Assembly (NCBI GenBank): GCA_947380655.1
Contig: CANCRX010000033.1
Coordinates: 1 to 33,534, forward strand
DNA length: 33,534 nt
DNA from: Alcaligenaceae bacterium
GTDB lineage: Bacteria; Pseudomonadota; Gammaproteobacteria; Burkholderiales; Burkholderiaceae_B
Reading direction: 5' to 3'
Each line of letters opens with the position of its first letter. Position 1 is the stretch's first letter. The notes beneath the pieces were generated by a model. The model did not search any database. It was not told the DNA's origin and saw only the letters and a program-made list of their open reading frames with translations. This document shows, one piece after another, positions 7,546 through 15,068 of this stretch. A program made the translations under genes and the position numbers.

Positions 7546-9843
7546 ATGTCCAACGATACCGTAGAAGCCTTCAGGGATAGCGCGCGTGATTTTTTAGGTC
7601 GTTCCGATACGATTTCACGCCTGCGATCATTGCGTGAGAGTCACGATGGTTTTGATCGTGCTGCCTGGCAGTCTCTCGCTAACGTCGGTTGGCCAGCCGT
7701 CTTTATTTCTGAACAGGATGGCGGTCTGGGATTGCATCTGCGTGAAATGTCGGCCATCGCTGAGGAGGTCGGTAAACATCTGTTGCCTGAGCCTTACATT
7801 GCCTCAGCGGTACAAGCGACCGTTGCTTTATCCCGAAGCCCTCAGGGAGCGCTTCGCACTTTGCTGCTTGAGCAGTTGTGTGCGGGCGAACTCATTGCCG
7901 GTCTGGCCTGGCAAGAGCAGTTAGGTCAACTGTCCTGTGAGCAGACAGCAACGATTGCCACCAGCGCTGGCGATGGCTATCAGCTCAATGGTGTCAAGCG
8001 GTTCGTCGTTCCCGGCCCTGGCGCGGATGGCTGGCTGGTCCTTGCGGTTCAAGGATCGACCCCGATGCTGATTTGGTTACCTAAAGACTGTGAAGGCGTT
8101 TTATTTTCGGATCTTCGCTGTGTTGATGGTTCCATTATGCGAGAGATGAAAATACAAAACGTACTCATTCCTGCTTCGCATGTTCTGGCAACAGGTCCAA
8201 TGGTGACGCTAGCCGTCAATGAAGCAAATGATTATGCGCGGATCATTCAATCAGCAGAGCTGCTTGGCGTGATGCGTCATTCATTAGCGGTTACTTTGGA
8301 ATACCTGAACACGCGTAAGCAGTTTGGTCGCCAGATTGGTAGTTTTCAGGCGCTCAAACATCGGGCCGTGGATGCGTATATTCAAGTCGAGTTGTCTGCC
8401 GCGTGTCTCAATGAGGTGTTGTGCCTGATGGAGCAGGGCGGGTCAGGCTCTTTGCTCGCGAGTCGCGTCAAAGCACGTTGTGCGAGTGCTGCATTGCTTG
8501 TCACACGCATGGCTATCCAGTTTCACGGTGCCATGGGCTATACCGATGAGTGCGATGTCGGCCTGTATTTCAAACGCGCGCTGTATCTGACTTCCTGGCT
8601 GGGTAATGTAGAGCAACATCGCAAGCGCTATTTCAGCGAATGCCCTCCAGAGGTTGCACTCGATGCTTCTAAAGTGACAGACGATTTTCCCAAGGATGCG
8701 GACTGGGAAAATATGCCCGAAGCAGACTTCCGCAATATGCTTCGCGGTTTTTATAGCAAAAACTATCCTGAGCATATGCGTAACGTACCTCGCAGGTTGT
8801 ATTGGAATGAAATTAAAGACTGGTACATGACTCTATCCAAACAGGGCTGGGTTGCACCGGCCTGGCCTAAACAGTTTGGTGGCATGGGTTTGCCACCAGA
8901 AAAAATGATTGCTTATGTCGAAGAGCAAGAGCAGTACGGTGTCGCGCGCGCGCCCGATATGGGCATTGTCATGATTGGTCCCTTGCTGATTCAACGAGGT
9001 AGTCCTGAGCAACAGCAAAAGTTCTTGCCTAAAATTATTGCGGGTGAACACGTGTGGTGTCAGGGCTATTCAGAACCTGGCGCTGGTTCGGATCTGGCGG
9101 CATTACGGACTGAAGCAATCCTGGATGGTGATGCGTTTGTGGTCAATGGTCAAAAAATATGGACCACACTCGCGCAGGATGCCACGCATATGTTTGCGCT
9201 GGTACGCACCGATAAAGAGGCCAAAAAACAATCAGGCATTAGCTTTTTGCTGATCGATCTCAAAGCTCCTGGGATCACCATCCGAAAAATCAAGGATATC
9301 GGTGGGCATGAAGAGTTTTGTGAAGTGTTTTTTGATAATGTCCGCGTACCTGCTGAAAACCTGGTTGGAGAACTGAACCAGGGCTGGACCATTGCCAAGG
9401 CATTGCTTGGTTTTGAACGAATCTTTTTGGGAAGTCCCAAACAGTCTCGCTATGCCTTGAGCCAGTTAAATTCGGTCGCTAAGCATCTGGACTTAATGTC
9501 TGAACCCGTCTTTGCCTCTAAATACGCAGAGTTGATGCTTGATGTGGCAGATCAGGTTGCGGCCTATACGCACTTTGCCGATATGGTTAAACGTGGAGAG
9601 CCTCTGCCGCCAAGCGTGTCGTTACTCAAAATTTGGGGAACAGATACTTATCAGAGAATTTGCATGCTGCTCGTTGAGTCCGCACAAGAGCACGGCGGTA
9701 CTGGGCAGACAAATGATCTGGGCGAAGAGGGCTTTAACATTCCCGCTATTCTTTTTAATGCGATCCCTTCGACTATCTATGGTGGTAGTACAGAGATTCA
9801 AAAAGAAATCATTTCAAAGAATGTGCTGAGACTACCTGATTAA
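7546..9843 (+). CDS. Tandem acyl-CoA dehydrogenase fusion (FadE34-like)
   Basis: Two acyl-CoA dehydrogenase (ACAD) modules in one 765-aa chain. The ATG at 7546 is preferred over the adjacent TTG; GGGAG lies about 9 nt upstream. The first module (about 1-365) has TRKQFGRQIGSFQALKH (256-272), the arginine-containing FAD motif, but has no Glu at the helix-G position (YARIIQSAELLG). The second module (about 385-765) has YSEPGAGSDLA (508-518), IWTT (538-541), FERIFLG with Glu624 as candidate catalytic base, and YGGSTEIQ near the end, but lacks the RxQFG motif. This complementary loss resembles the alpha2beta2 steroid ACADs, in which one subunit carries the base and the partner helps hold FAD; M. 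tuberculosis FadE34 is a natural fusion of the same kind. The substrate is probably a 2-methyl-branched or bulky acyl-CoA, given the racemase upstream. Confidence 0.92.
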   Translation: MSNDTVEAFRDSARDFLGRSDTISRLRSLRESHDGFDRAAWQSLANVGWPAVFISEQDGGLGLHLREMSAIAEEVGKHLLPEPYIASAVQATVALSRSPQGALRTLLLEQLCAGELIAGLAWQEQLGQLSCEQTATIATSAGDGYQLNGVKRFVVPGPGADGWLVLAVQGSTPMLIWLPKDCEGVLFSDLRCVDGSIMREMKIQNVLIPASHVLATGPMVTLAVNEANDYARIIQSAELLGVMRHSLAVTLEYLNTRKQFGRQIGSFQALKHRAVDAYIQVELSAACLNEVLCLMEQGGSGSLLASRVKARCASAALLVTRMAIQFHGAMGYTDECDVGLYFKRALYLTSWLGNVEQHRKRYFSECPPEVALDASKVTDDFPKDADWENMPEADFRNMLRGFYSKNYPEHMRNVPRRLYWNEIKDWYMTLSKQGWVAPAWPKQFGGMGLPPEKMIAYVEEQEQYGVARAPDMGIVMIGPLLIQRGSPEQQQKFLPKIIAGEHVWCQGYSEPGAGSDLAALRTEAILDGDAFVVNGQKIWTTLAQDATHMFALVRTDKEAKKQSGISFLLIDLKAPGITIRKIKDIGGHEEFCEVFFDNVRVPAENLVGELNQGWTIAKALLGFERIFLGSPKQSRYALSQLNSVAKHLDLMSEPVFASKYAELMLDVADQVAAYTHFADMVKRGEPLPPSVSLLKIWGTDTYQRICMLLVESAQEHGGTGQTNDLGEEGFNIPAILFNAIPSTIYGGSTEIQKEIISKNVLRLPD

Positions 9844-9898
9844 TTGTTGTGATCTTATTGGGCGATCTCAACTGCATAAGACTAGAGGAGTGGTTATT

Positions 9899-10693
9899 TT
9901 GGAAGCCATCAGTTTTGAAGTAAATAATGGGGTTGCGACACTGACCTTGAATCGCCCGACGCGCAAAAATGCGATCGATGCAGTGATGCGCGAAGAACTA
10001 AAGGAAGTGATTTTTTCTTTGCCTAAACGACGCGATTTACGTGCGCTGATCATTACGGGCGCAGGTGGGACCTTTTGTGCCGGTGGAGATATCAGTGTCA
10101 TGGGCGCAGGGACCTTGTCTCCCGAAGAGGGGCGTGACCGTATGCGGCATGATTACCTGTCCTGGATCGAAACGCTGTTGAGGCTGGAAATCCCTGTGAT
10201 TGCGGCCGTTGAAGGCGCAGCTTTTGGGGCAGGGTTTAGTCTGGCGTTGACGGCGGACATCGTACTCGCTAGCCCAAATAGTCGGTTTTGTTTATCTTTC
10301 ATGCGATTAGGTTTGATTCCTGATTGTGCAGCTTTTTATACGTTGCCGCGTATCGTAGGTGTTCAGCGCGCAAAAGAGCTTGCCTTCTCCGCGCGCGAGC
10401 TCAACGCTGAACAGGCACAGCAGTTGGGTATTGTTTTAGAAATCACCCCTCAGGGTCGCGTCCTTGAGCGCGCTCAACAAATGGCGGCTTGTTTTGCCAA
10501 TGCAGCGCCTGCGGCGCTGGCGATGACTAAACGCGCGATGAATGTCTCCATGAATAGTTCGCTCGACACAATGATGGATATTGAGGCGGCAGGACAAGCC
10601 GTGGCGCGAACAACGCAATGGCATACGGATGCCGTGCAAAGATTTCTGAACAAACAACCCTCAGCCTTTCAGTGGCCTGCGAGTATTGATTAA
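9899..10693 (+). CDS. Enoyl-CoA hydratase/isomerase family protein, PaaG-like
   Basis: Crotonase-fold protein, 264 aa. The likely start is TTG at 9899, with AGAGGAG 8 nt upstream; a GTG at 9890 overlaps that Shine-Dalgarno sequence and is less likely. Oxyanion-hole loops are visible (FCAGGDISVMG and EGAAFGAGFSLAL). Both glutamates of true hydratases are missing: the first position is Ser114 (GAGFS instead of GGGxE), and the second block reads SFMRLGLIPD. The GLIPD motif with Asp142 is that of PaaG-type and delta3-delta2 enoyl-CoA isomerases, so double-bond isomerisation is more likely than hydration. It lies 55 nt after the acyl-CoA dehydrogenase and abuts the next gene. Family is secure, reaction inferred. 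Confidence 0.88.
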   Translation: MEAISFEVNNGVATLTLNRPTRKNAIDAVMREELKEVIFSLPKRRDLRALIITGAGGTFCAGGDISVMGAGTLSPEEGRDRMRHDYLSWIETLLRLEIPVIAAVEGAAFGAGFSLALTADIVLASPNSRFCLSFMRLGLIPDCAAFYTLPRIVGVQRAKELAFSARELNAEQAQQLGIVLEITPQGRVLERAQQMAACFANAAPAALAMTKRAMNVSMNSSLDTMMDIEAAGQAVARTTQWHTDAVQRFLNKQPSAFQWPASID

Positions 10694-11317
10694 ATGACCT
10701 TCGCTTCCTCGCGTGAAACAGGCAGGATCCCGGTCATTGCTGTACTAGGTGCGCCAGGAAGTGGAAAGACTTATTTTTTGAATCATCTACTCAGTTCGCC
10801 AGCATTGAAAAATACAGTTGTTCTGACAGGAAGCGATGATCTTCACACAACACACCATTCAGATCGCTTGCAGCGTTTAGCTTCCTTGAGGGAACCATCA
10901 GAATCAGGTTGTCTATGCTGCGGCATGCGAAGCGAGTTAGGGGATGCCTTGCGAGATTTATTTTTGCGGGCGCTCACTAAAAAAACGTCACCGGTTGATC
11001 GGGTGGTGATTGAGGCCAACAGCATTGATCCGAGCCCCCTCAAATTTACTCTCAAACACGCCCCGTTTCTGGGGCAGCGTTATGTTTTTCAGTCTGCATT
11101 TTTGCTGCTTGATGTGACGCAGTTGTGCGTAAAACCACTGAATTTACAAGGACTGGGGGTCGAGTTTGCTGATTATGTTGTCTTTTCTAAGGCAGAAATG
11201 ATCGATAAAGCACTACTTCAGGAGCTGCGGTTGGGCGTAAAACAACTGAATTCAAAGGTAAAGCTAGTCCTTTGCGTCGATATGCTTGAAGCTTTGATCG
11301 CTAATACGCTACACTAG
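10694..11317 (+). CDS. Short CobW/COG0523-like P-loop GTPase-domain protein
   Basis: P-loop protein of 207 aa that looks like the G domain of the COG0523 (CobW/P47K) metal-chaperone GTPases without the C-terminal CobW domain (usual length 300-400 aa). Seen: Walker A GAPGSGKT (19-26), the metal-site signature GCLCC (72-76), DRVVIEANSIDPSPL (102-116, matching the DRxxIExSGxADPxP block) and LLLDVT (137-142). The guanine motif NKxD is degenerate, SKAE at 165-168, so nucleotide preference is uncertain. Its ATG directly abuts the TAA of the crotonase gene with no spacer, implying translational coupling. The metal and client are unknown; an accessory role for an enzyme of this acyl-CoA pathway is a guess. 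Confidence 0.75.
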   Translation: MTFASSRETGRIPVIAVLGAPGSGKTYFLNHLLSSPALKNTVVLTGSDDLHTTHHSDRLQRLASLREPSESGCLCCGMRSELGDALRDLFLRALTKKTSPVDRVVIEANSIDPSPLKFTLKHAPFLGQRYVFQSAFLLLDVTQLCVKPLNLQGLGVEFADYVVFSKAEMIDKALLQELRLGVKQLNSKVKLVLCVDMLEALIANTLH

Positions 11318-11743
11318 CAGGCATTGCAGGTTTGAATAAAACTCTGGTTGTTTCTTAACTTGTATCTGTTCATGGCCCGTTTTTAGCTTGCTGTAAGTAT
11401 GTAGTTTGTATTTAGAGACGCTCTGTTAATCGGTTCATCCAGTTACTTATAAGATTTATTCTGCGCAACCACTATTTATTCGCCACCAGCGCTTGGTGGC
11501 ACAGGTTTTTTAACTTCGGTTTTTAACCTCATTGCTCAATTTAATTTTTACTAGCTGGCATGCTGCACATTTTTTTGGTGCACTCATGTGTTTCATCCAT
11601 TTGACGCATGTCATCTGCATGAATATCTGGCTAACTTGATTTAACTGTTTGGGAATGTTCGTCGACATCCGTGTGTAGCACTGGGTGTGTTTATTTCAGC
11701 GAGTACCGGTTTGAATCAATCAATAAAAGATTTACTGGAGCTG
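11318..11743. other. AT-rich gene-free spacer
   Basis: No credible protein gene is seen on either strand between the CobW-like gene and the tRNA(fMet) terminator. The stretch is T-rich on the plus strand with many stops in all frames. The only clear structure is the hairpin at 11482-11511. A small RNA cannot be excluded by eye. Confidence 0.5.
11482..11511 (+). terminator. Candidate terminator downstream of the acyl-CoA operon
   Basis: GCCACCA-GCGCT-TGGTGGC forms a perfect seven-pair stem with a five-base loop, followed five bases later by TTTTTT. It lies 165 nt after the stop of the CobW-like gene. The gap between stem and T-run makes it less than ideal. Confidence 0.5.
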
Positions 11744-11782
11744 AAAATAAAACTGGCCGAGCGCCTAAGCGATCGACCAGTT
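11744..11782 (-). terminator. Intrinsic terminator of tRNA(fMet)
   Basis: Just past the tRNA 3' end on the minus strand, AACTGGTCGA pairs with TCGGCCAGTT (one wobble) around an inner CGC-TTAG-GCG stem, and TTATTTT follows at once. Position and shape fit a factor-independent terminator for a single tRNA transcript. Confidence 0.85.
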
Positions 11783-11787
11783 GTATT

Positions 11788-11864
<77 letters not shown>

Positions 11865-11877
11865 TCTGATGAAAAGA

Positions 11878-11906
11878 AGTATACCGCATTCCACGATCCG
11901 GAACAA
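11878..11906 (-). promoter_or_regulatory. Sigma-70 promoter of tRNA(fMet)
   Basis: On the minus strand, TTGTTC (11906-11901) and TATACT (11883-11878) are separated by exactly 17 nt. The -10 box ends 13 nt before the first base of the mature tRNA, leaving room for a short 5' leader. Confidence 0.75.
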
Positions 11907-11939
11907 GTCGCCGGTAAGACTTAAGGAAATAAAACGCTT

Positions 11940-12959
11940 ATGAATGATCATGAAGCCACGCTAGTGTTAGAAGCCGCACTGCTTTGCGCACCTTCACCGA
12001 TGCCACTTTCAGAGTTGCGCAAACTCTTTGATGAAGAAGATATCAGCAATGAGCAGATAAAAACTTCGCTCGATACATTGCAGCAGAGCTGGATCGACCG
12101 GGGGATGGAACTTGTTGAATTGGCAAGTGGTTGGCGCTTTCAGAGTCGTGAGTCGATGCAGCGTTATCTGGAACGATTGAATCCAGAGCGTGTTCCCAAA
12201 TATTCGCGTGCGGTGATGGAGACGCTTGCCATCATTTCCTGGCGGCAGCCTGTCACACGTGGCGATATTGAAGATATCCGTGGCGTCACAGTGTCGTCGC
12301 AAATCATCAAGACACTAGAAGATCGTGGCTGGGTTGAGGTCATTGGTCATCGTGATGGCCCAGGTCGGCCAGGATTGTTGGGGACGACCAAACAGTTTTT
12401 GGATGATCTCGGTTTGCGCGCGCTTGATGAATTACCCGCGCTGGGTTCCATTGAAATTACTGAGGTTCTTCAGGGCCTGCCAGGCGATGCCTCGCAATCC
12501 TTGCCGCTTGATACTGTCGCTGAGGGGCAGGGCAGCCTGATTCAGAACTCAGAACAAGAAACTGAGCAGGTAACTGAACAAGCAACCGAGCAAGCAATCG
12601 AGCAGGCAACCGAGCAGGTAACCGAGCAGGTAACCGAGCAAGCAATCGAGCAGGTAACCGAGCAGGTAATTGACACTCAAGAAACTGACACTCAAGAAAT
12701 CGACATACAAGACAGCGATACACAAGACAGCGATACACAAGACAGCGATACACAAGACAGCGATACACAAGAAATCGACATACAAGACTCTGATTTAGCA
12801 ACCGAGTTCGCAACAGAACATGTTGTCCCGGAATCAGATCTTGAGCACCCATTAACTGAGCAGGCCGAAGAGCCCTCAAATAAGCAAGGTTCGGATGAGT
12901 CGTCAACAGCGACCCCAGCGGACTTGCAGACAAATGAATTCAAAACGGAGTCCAAGTGA
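11940..12959 (+). CDS. scpB: Segregation and condensation protein B with acidic repeat tail
   Basis: ScpB dimerises and joins ScpA and SMC in the chromosome condensation complex. This protein has 339 aa, far longer than the 180-220 aa of a bare ScpB. The two winged-helix domains occupy about 1-185, with the family blocks SRAVMETLAIISWRQPVTRGDIE, split here as SRAVMETLAIISWRQP (73-88) and VTRGDIE, then GHRDGPGRPGLLGTT. The rest is low-complexity acidic sequence: nine TEQ(V/A) tetrapeptides, then eight D/S-x-x-Q-D/E pentapeptides, then an unstructured end. The ATG at 11940 has AAGGA 12 nt upstream, a rather long spacing. scpA is not adjacent. The stop overlaps the rluB GTG by 4 nt (GTGA), so translation is coupled. 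Confidence 0.93.
   Translation: MNDHEATLVLEAALLCAPSPMPLSELRKLFDEEDISNEQIKTSLDTLQQSWIDRGMELVELASGWRFQSRESMQRYLERLNPERVPKYSRAVMETLAIISWRQPVTRGDIEDIRGVTVSSQIIKTLEDRGWVEVIGHRDGPGRPGLLGTTKQFLDDLGLRALDELPALGSIEITEVLQGLPGDASQSLPLDTVAEGQGSLIQNSEQETEQVTEQATEQAIEQATEQVTEQVTEQAIEQVTEQVIDTQETDTQEIDIQDSDTQDSDTQDSDTQDSDTQEIDIQDSDLATEFATEHVVPESDLEHPLTEQAEEPSNKQGSDESSTATPADLQTNEFKTESK
12561..12668 (+). repeat. Nine 12-bp tandem repeats in scpB
   Basis: Nine consecutive 12-bp units of the form A(C/T)(C/T)GA(G/A)CA(G/A)G(T/C)A encode TEQV, TEQA or IEQA. The units differ mainly at four positions. The unit length is a multiple of three, so gain or loss of units keeps the frame. Confidence 0.95.
12669..12788 (+). 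repeat. Eight 15-bp tandem repeats in scpB
   Basis: Eight consecutive 15-bp units follow directly on the 12-bp array and encode pentapeptides such as IDTQE, TDTQE, IDIQD and SDTQD. Units four to six (12714-12758) are identical to one another, and unit seven differs only in its last base, which suggests recent copying. All changes in copy number would stay in frame. Confidence 0.95.
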
Positions 12960-14914
12960 CCAATACCACCCCTTCAGAACAACCTATTGCTGATCATCAA
13001 TCCTCAGCTGATTCCTCAGGCACAGAGCAAAATGCCCAGCAACCTGAGGCCACCGCAACGACGGCTAAACCGCGTGGCCGCAAGCTCCGTACTCCTTTTC
13101 GGCGTCGTCGCAGTGATGCGCCAGAAAATAGCGAGGAGCTCGCATCGGACGATTCAGTAAAAGTCGCTGAGACTGTATCGACACATGAGACGCATGCAAC
13201 GCCAACTGCCCATGCACCCCGGGCGCCGCGTGCCCCGCGCCCACCCCGTGCCCCGCGTGTGCCTCGTGCAGTACAACTGGCTGCTGTTGAGTACGTCGAA
13301 CCCGAGACCGACACCGTGGATCTCGGAGATCCTGTACTGGCTGAAAAAGAAGCGGAACAAGCGCTTTCATATTTGAGTGGCGCAGATCGAATTGAGCAAC
13401 GCCTGAATAAATACCTCAACAGTGATTTGCTGATGCCTAAGTTACACAAGGTGTTGGCGGAAGCTGGAGTCGGTTCGCGACGTGAAATGGAAGAGCTGAT
13501 TATTGCCGGTCGTGTTTCGGTTAATGGTGAGCCTGCTCACATCGGTCAGCGCGTCGGGGCCAATGATATGGTGAAGGTGAATGGAAAACCCATCACGCGC
13601 ACCAATACCCGCAAGCCTCCGCGTGTGATTCTCTATCACAAACCTGCCGGTGAAATTGTGAGTCACGATGATCCGAATGGCCGCGCGAACGTATTTTCAC
13701 GTTTGCCAAAAATGAAAGTGGGTAAATGGTTATCGATTGGCCGTCTTGATTTGAATACTGAAGGTCTGTTGATCCTGACAACTTCGGGTGATTTGTCCAA
13801 TCGTTTGTTGCATCCCCGTTATGGCAATGAGCGTGAGTATGCGGTCAGGGTTTTAGGGGAGTTAGGTCCGGAGCAACGCCAGCAATTAATTCAGGGCGTC
13901 ATGCTGGACGATGGCCCGGCAAATTTTGGCATGGTTGAGTTTATTGGTGGAGAGGGCAGCAATCGCTGGTACCGAGTGACGTTGAACGAAGGACGTAATC
14001 GTGAAGTCCGTCGTATGTTTGAAGCAGTCGGCCTGACGGTTAGTCGTTTGATCCGGACAAGATTTGGTGACATCGTTTTGCCCACCACGTTACGTCGTGG
14101 ACGCTGGGAAGAGCTAGATCCGAAAATTGTTTCTGCACTCATGATTCAGGTTGGTCTGTTGCGAGATGAAGAGGATGGTGTCGATGGTCGTGCCCGCGGA
14201 CCACGTCAGCCGGTTTCACATGAAGGCGCTTTACCACCCGGTTTTGGCACCTTGGAGCAGAACGGAACGAACGGCGCACGCGTCGGTCGTCGAGGCAACA
14301 TTCAGGGCGGTCGGATGGGTAAGCCCGCTGCCTTCAGGCATCCTTCTGACTCGGTAGCGCCGACGGTACTGACTGTCGGCGGAGGCTACGCCAACGGTCA
14401 CCCCCAGGGGGTTGGCTCGGGTCGAGGTGGGCGTAGCCAGCCTGGTCAGGGGCGCCCCGGTCAGGGCCGCCCAGGTCAGGCAAGGCCTGGTCAAGGTCGT
14501 CCCGGTCAGGTCGCCAGCGGTCAGGGTCGTCCTTCTGGACAGTCGCGTCCCACCGGTCCGCGAGGCCCGCGCCCTCCCAGGGCAGATCAAAACCCAGCTT
14601 TTGAACACGCTGGTGAACAAGGCGCTCCGGCTCCCTCCCAGTCTAAGCCGCGTGGTCCCCGACCACAGGGTGGTCCACGTCCTCAGGGCGCTGGCGCTGC
14701 TGGGCCGCGCACGGGTCGTCCGACAGGCCCGAGAGGTCCTGCTAAATCTGGCGTACCAACAACGGCAGGTTCGGGTAGTCCGCGTCCACGCTCAGCGGGT
14801 AAAGGGCCGGGCAAACCCCGCTCAGGCCCCCGGGGCGATGATTGGCAGCCAAGTGGCGCCTCTGCCCACGAGTCCAAGCTTGGGTTTGCCAAGTCTTCGC
14901 GTGGCGGACGTTAA
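12956..14914 (+). CDS. rluB: 23S rRNA pseudouridine synthase RluB with long basic disordered tails
   Basis: RluB makes pseudouridine 2605 (E. coli numbering) in 23S rRNA. The start is GTG at 12956, with GGAG 6 nt upstream, overlapping the scpB stop. The protein has 652 aa against about 290 in E. coli. The core is an S4 RNA-binding domain (about 160-215) and an RsuA/RluB catalytic domain (about 222-400) with GRLDLNTEGLLIL, where Asp265 is the catalytic aspartate, and NEGRNREVRRMFEAVG. Residues 1-155 are low-complexity, first acidic/polar and then a PRAPRAPRPPRAPR stretch. Residues 405-652 are rich in Gly, Arg, Pro and Gln, including six GQxRP-like pentapeptides. Such RG-rich tails usually bind RNA. 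Long tails occur in other Burkholderiales RluB proteins as far as I recall. Confidence 0.93.
   Translation: MTNTTPSEQPIADHQSSADSSGTEQNAQQPEATATTAKPRGRKLRTPFRRRRSDAPENSEELASDDSVKVAETVSTHETHATPTAHAPRAPRAPRPPRAPRVPRAVQLAAVEYVEPETDTVDLGDPVLAEKEAEQALSYLSGADRIEQRLNKYLNSDLLMPKLHKVLAEAGVGSRREMEELIIAGRVSVNGEPAHIGQRVGANDMVKVNGKPITRTNTRKPPRVILYHKPAGEIVSHDDPNGRANVFSRLPKMKVGKWLSIGRLDLNTEGLLILTTSGDLSNRLLHPRYGNEREYAVRVLGELGPEQRQQLIQGVMLDDGPANFGMVEFIGGEGSNRWYRVTLNEGRNREVRRMFEAVGLTVSRLIRTRFGDIVLPTTLRRGRWEELDPKIVSALMIQVGLLRDEEDGVDGRARGPRQPVSHEGALPPGFGTLEQNGTNGARVGRRGNIQGGRMGKPAAFRHPSDSVAPTVLTVGGGYANGHPQGVGSGRGGRSQPGQGRPGQGRPGQARPGQGRPGQVASGQGRPSGQSRPTGPRGPRPPRADQNPAFEHAGEQGAPAPSQSKPRGPRPQGGPRPQGAGAAGPRTGRPTGPRGPAKSGVPTTAGSGSPRPRSAGKGPGKPRSGPRGDDWQPSGASAHESKLGFAKSSRGGR
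14444..14533 (+). repeat. Six 15-bp tandem repeats in the rluB tail
   Basis: Six 15-bp units starting GGTCAG or GGTCAA encode GQGRP or close variants (GQARP, GQVAS). Copy number changes would stay in frame. Confidence 0.9.
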
Positions 14915-14930
14915 ACGACGGTTTTGACCC

Positions 14931-14969
14931 GTCCTGTCAGCTAAATCGTTGGCAGGACAAGACTTTTTT
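14931..14969 (+). terminator. Terminator after rluB
   Basis: GTCCTGTCAGC pairs with GTTGGCAGGAC (11 pairs, two of them G-T), then AAGAC and TTTTTT follow. It starts 17 nt after the rluB stop and separates scpB-rluB from the rimP operon. Confidence 0.75.
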
Positions 14970-14979
14970 ACCTGACCTG

Positions 14980-14988
14980 TGCTATGAT
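14980..14988 (+). promoter_or_regulatory. Candidate extended -10 promoter for rimP-nusA-infB
   Basis: TGCTATGAT is a TGn-extended -10 element. The -35 region is poor, as is common for this promoter class. It lies between the rluB terminator and the rimP leader hairpins, the only place a new start for the operon would be expected. It would give an untranslated leader of about 80 nt. Confidence 0.45.
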
Positions 14989-15004
14989 ATGAGGCTAATC
15001 TTTG

Positions 15005-15068
15005 CGGGTAAGCCCGTATTTTTGATATATGTTTTTATGAGTGGGCTGTTTTTCAGCCCATTTTTTTT
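15005..15068 (+). promoter_or_regulatory. rimP leader with intrinsic terminator (putative attenuator)
   Basis: Two hairpins precede the rimP start. The first is CGGG-TAAG-CCCG at 15005-15016, followed by TATTTTT. The second is TGGGCTG-TTTTT-CAGCCCA at 15042-15060, followed directly by eight T (15061-15068): a near-ideal intrinsic terminator ending six bases before the rimP ATG. AGCCC at 15011-15015 can pair instead with GGGCT at 15043-15047, which would open the terminator stem. This is the layout of a transcription attenuator controlling rimP-nusA-infB. The sequence and pairings are seen; the regulation is inferred. Confidence 0.65.

Noticed and set aside
10694..11317. MeaB/ArgK-type G3E GTPase (methylmalonyl-CoA mutase chaperone)
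   Set aside because: Attractive in an acyl-CoA operon, but the GCLCC motif and DRVVIEANSIDPSPL block are those of COG0523, and no mutase gene is in view.
12561..12788. CRISPR-like regular repeats
   Set aside because: Units are 12 and 15 bp, directly adjacent without spacers, and in frame within scpB; no cas genes are present.
12457..12933. Antisense frame with repeated LVYRC units, opposite the scpB repeats
   Set aside because: The repeats are explained by the 12- and 15-bp units read in frame in scpB; long antisense frames are a by-product of the stop-free repeats.
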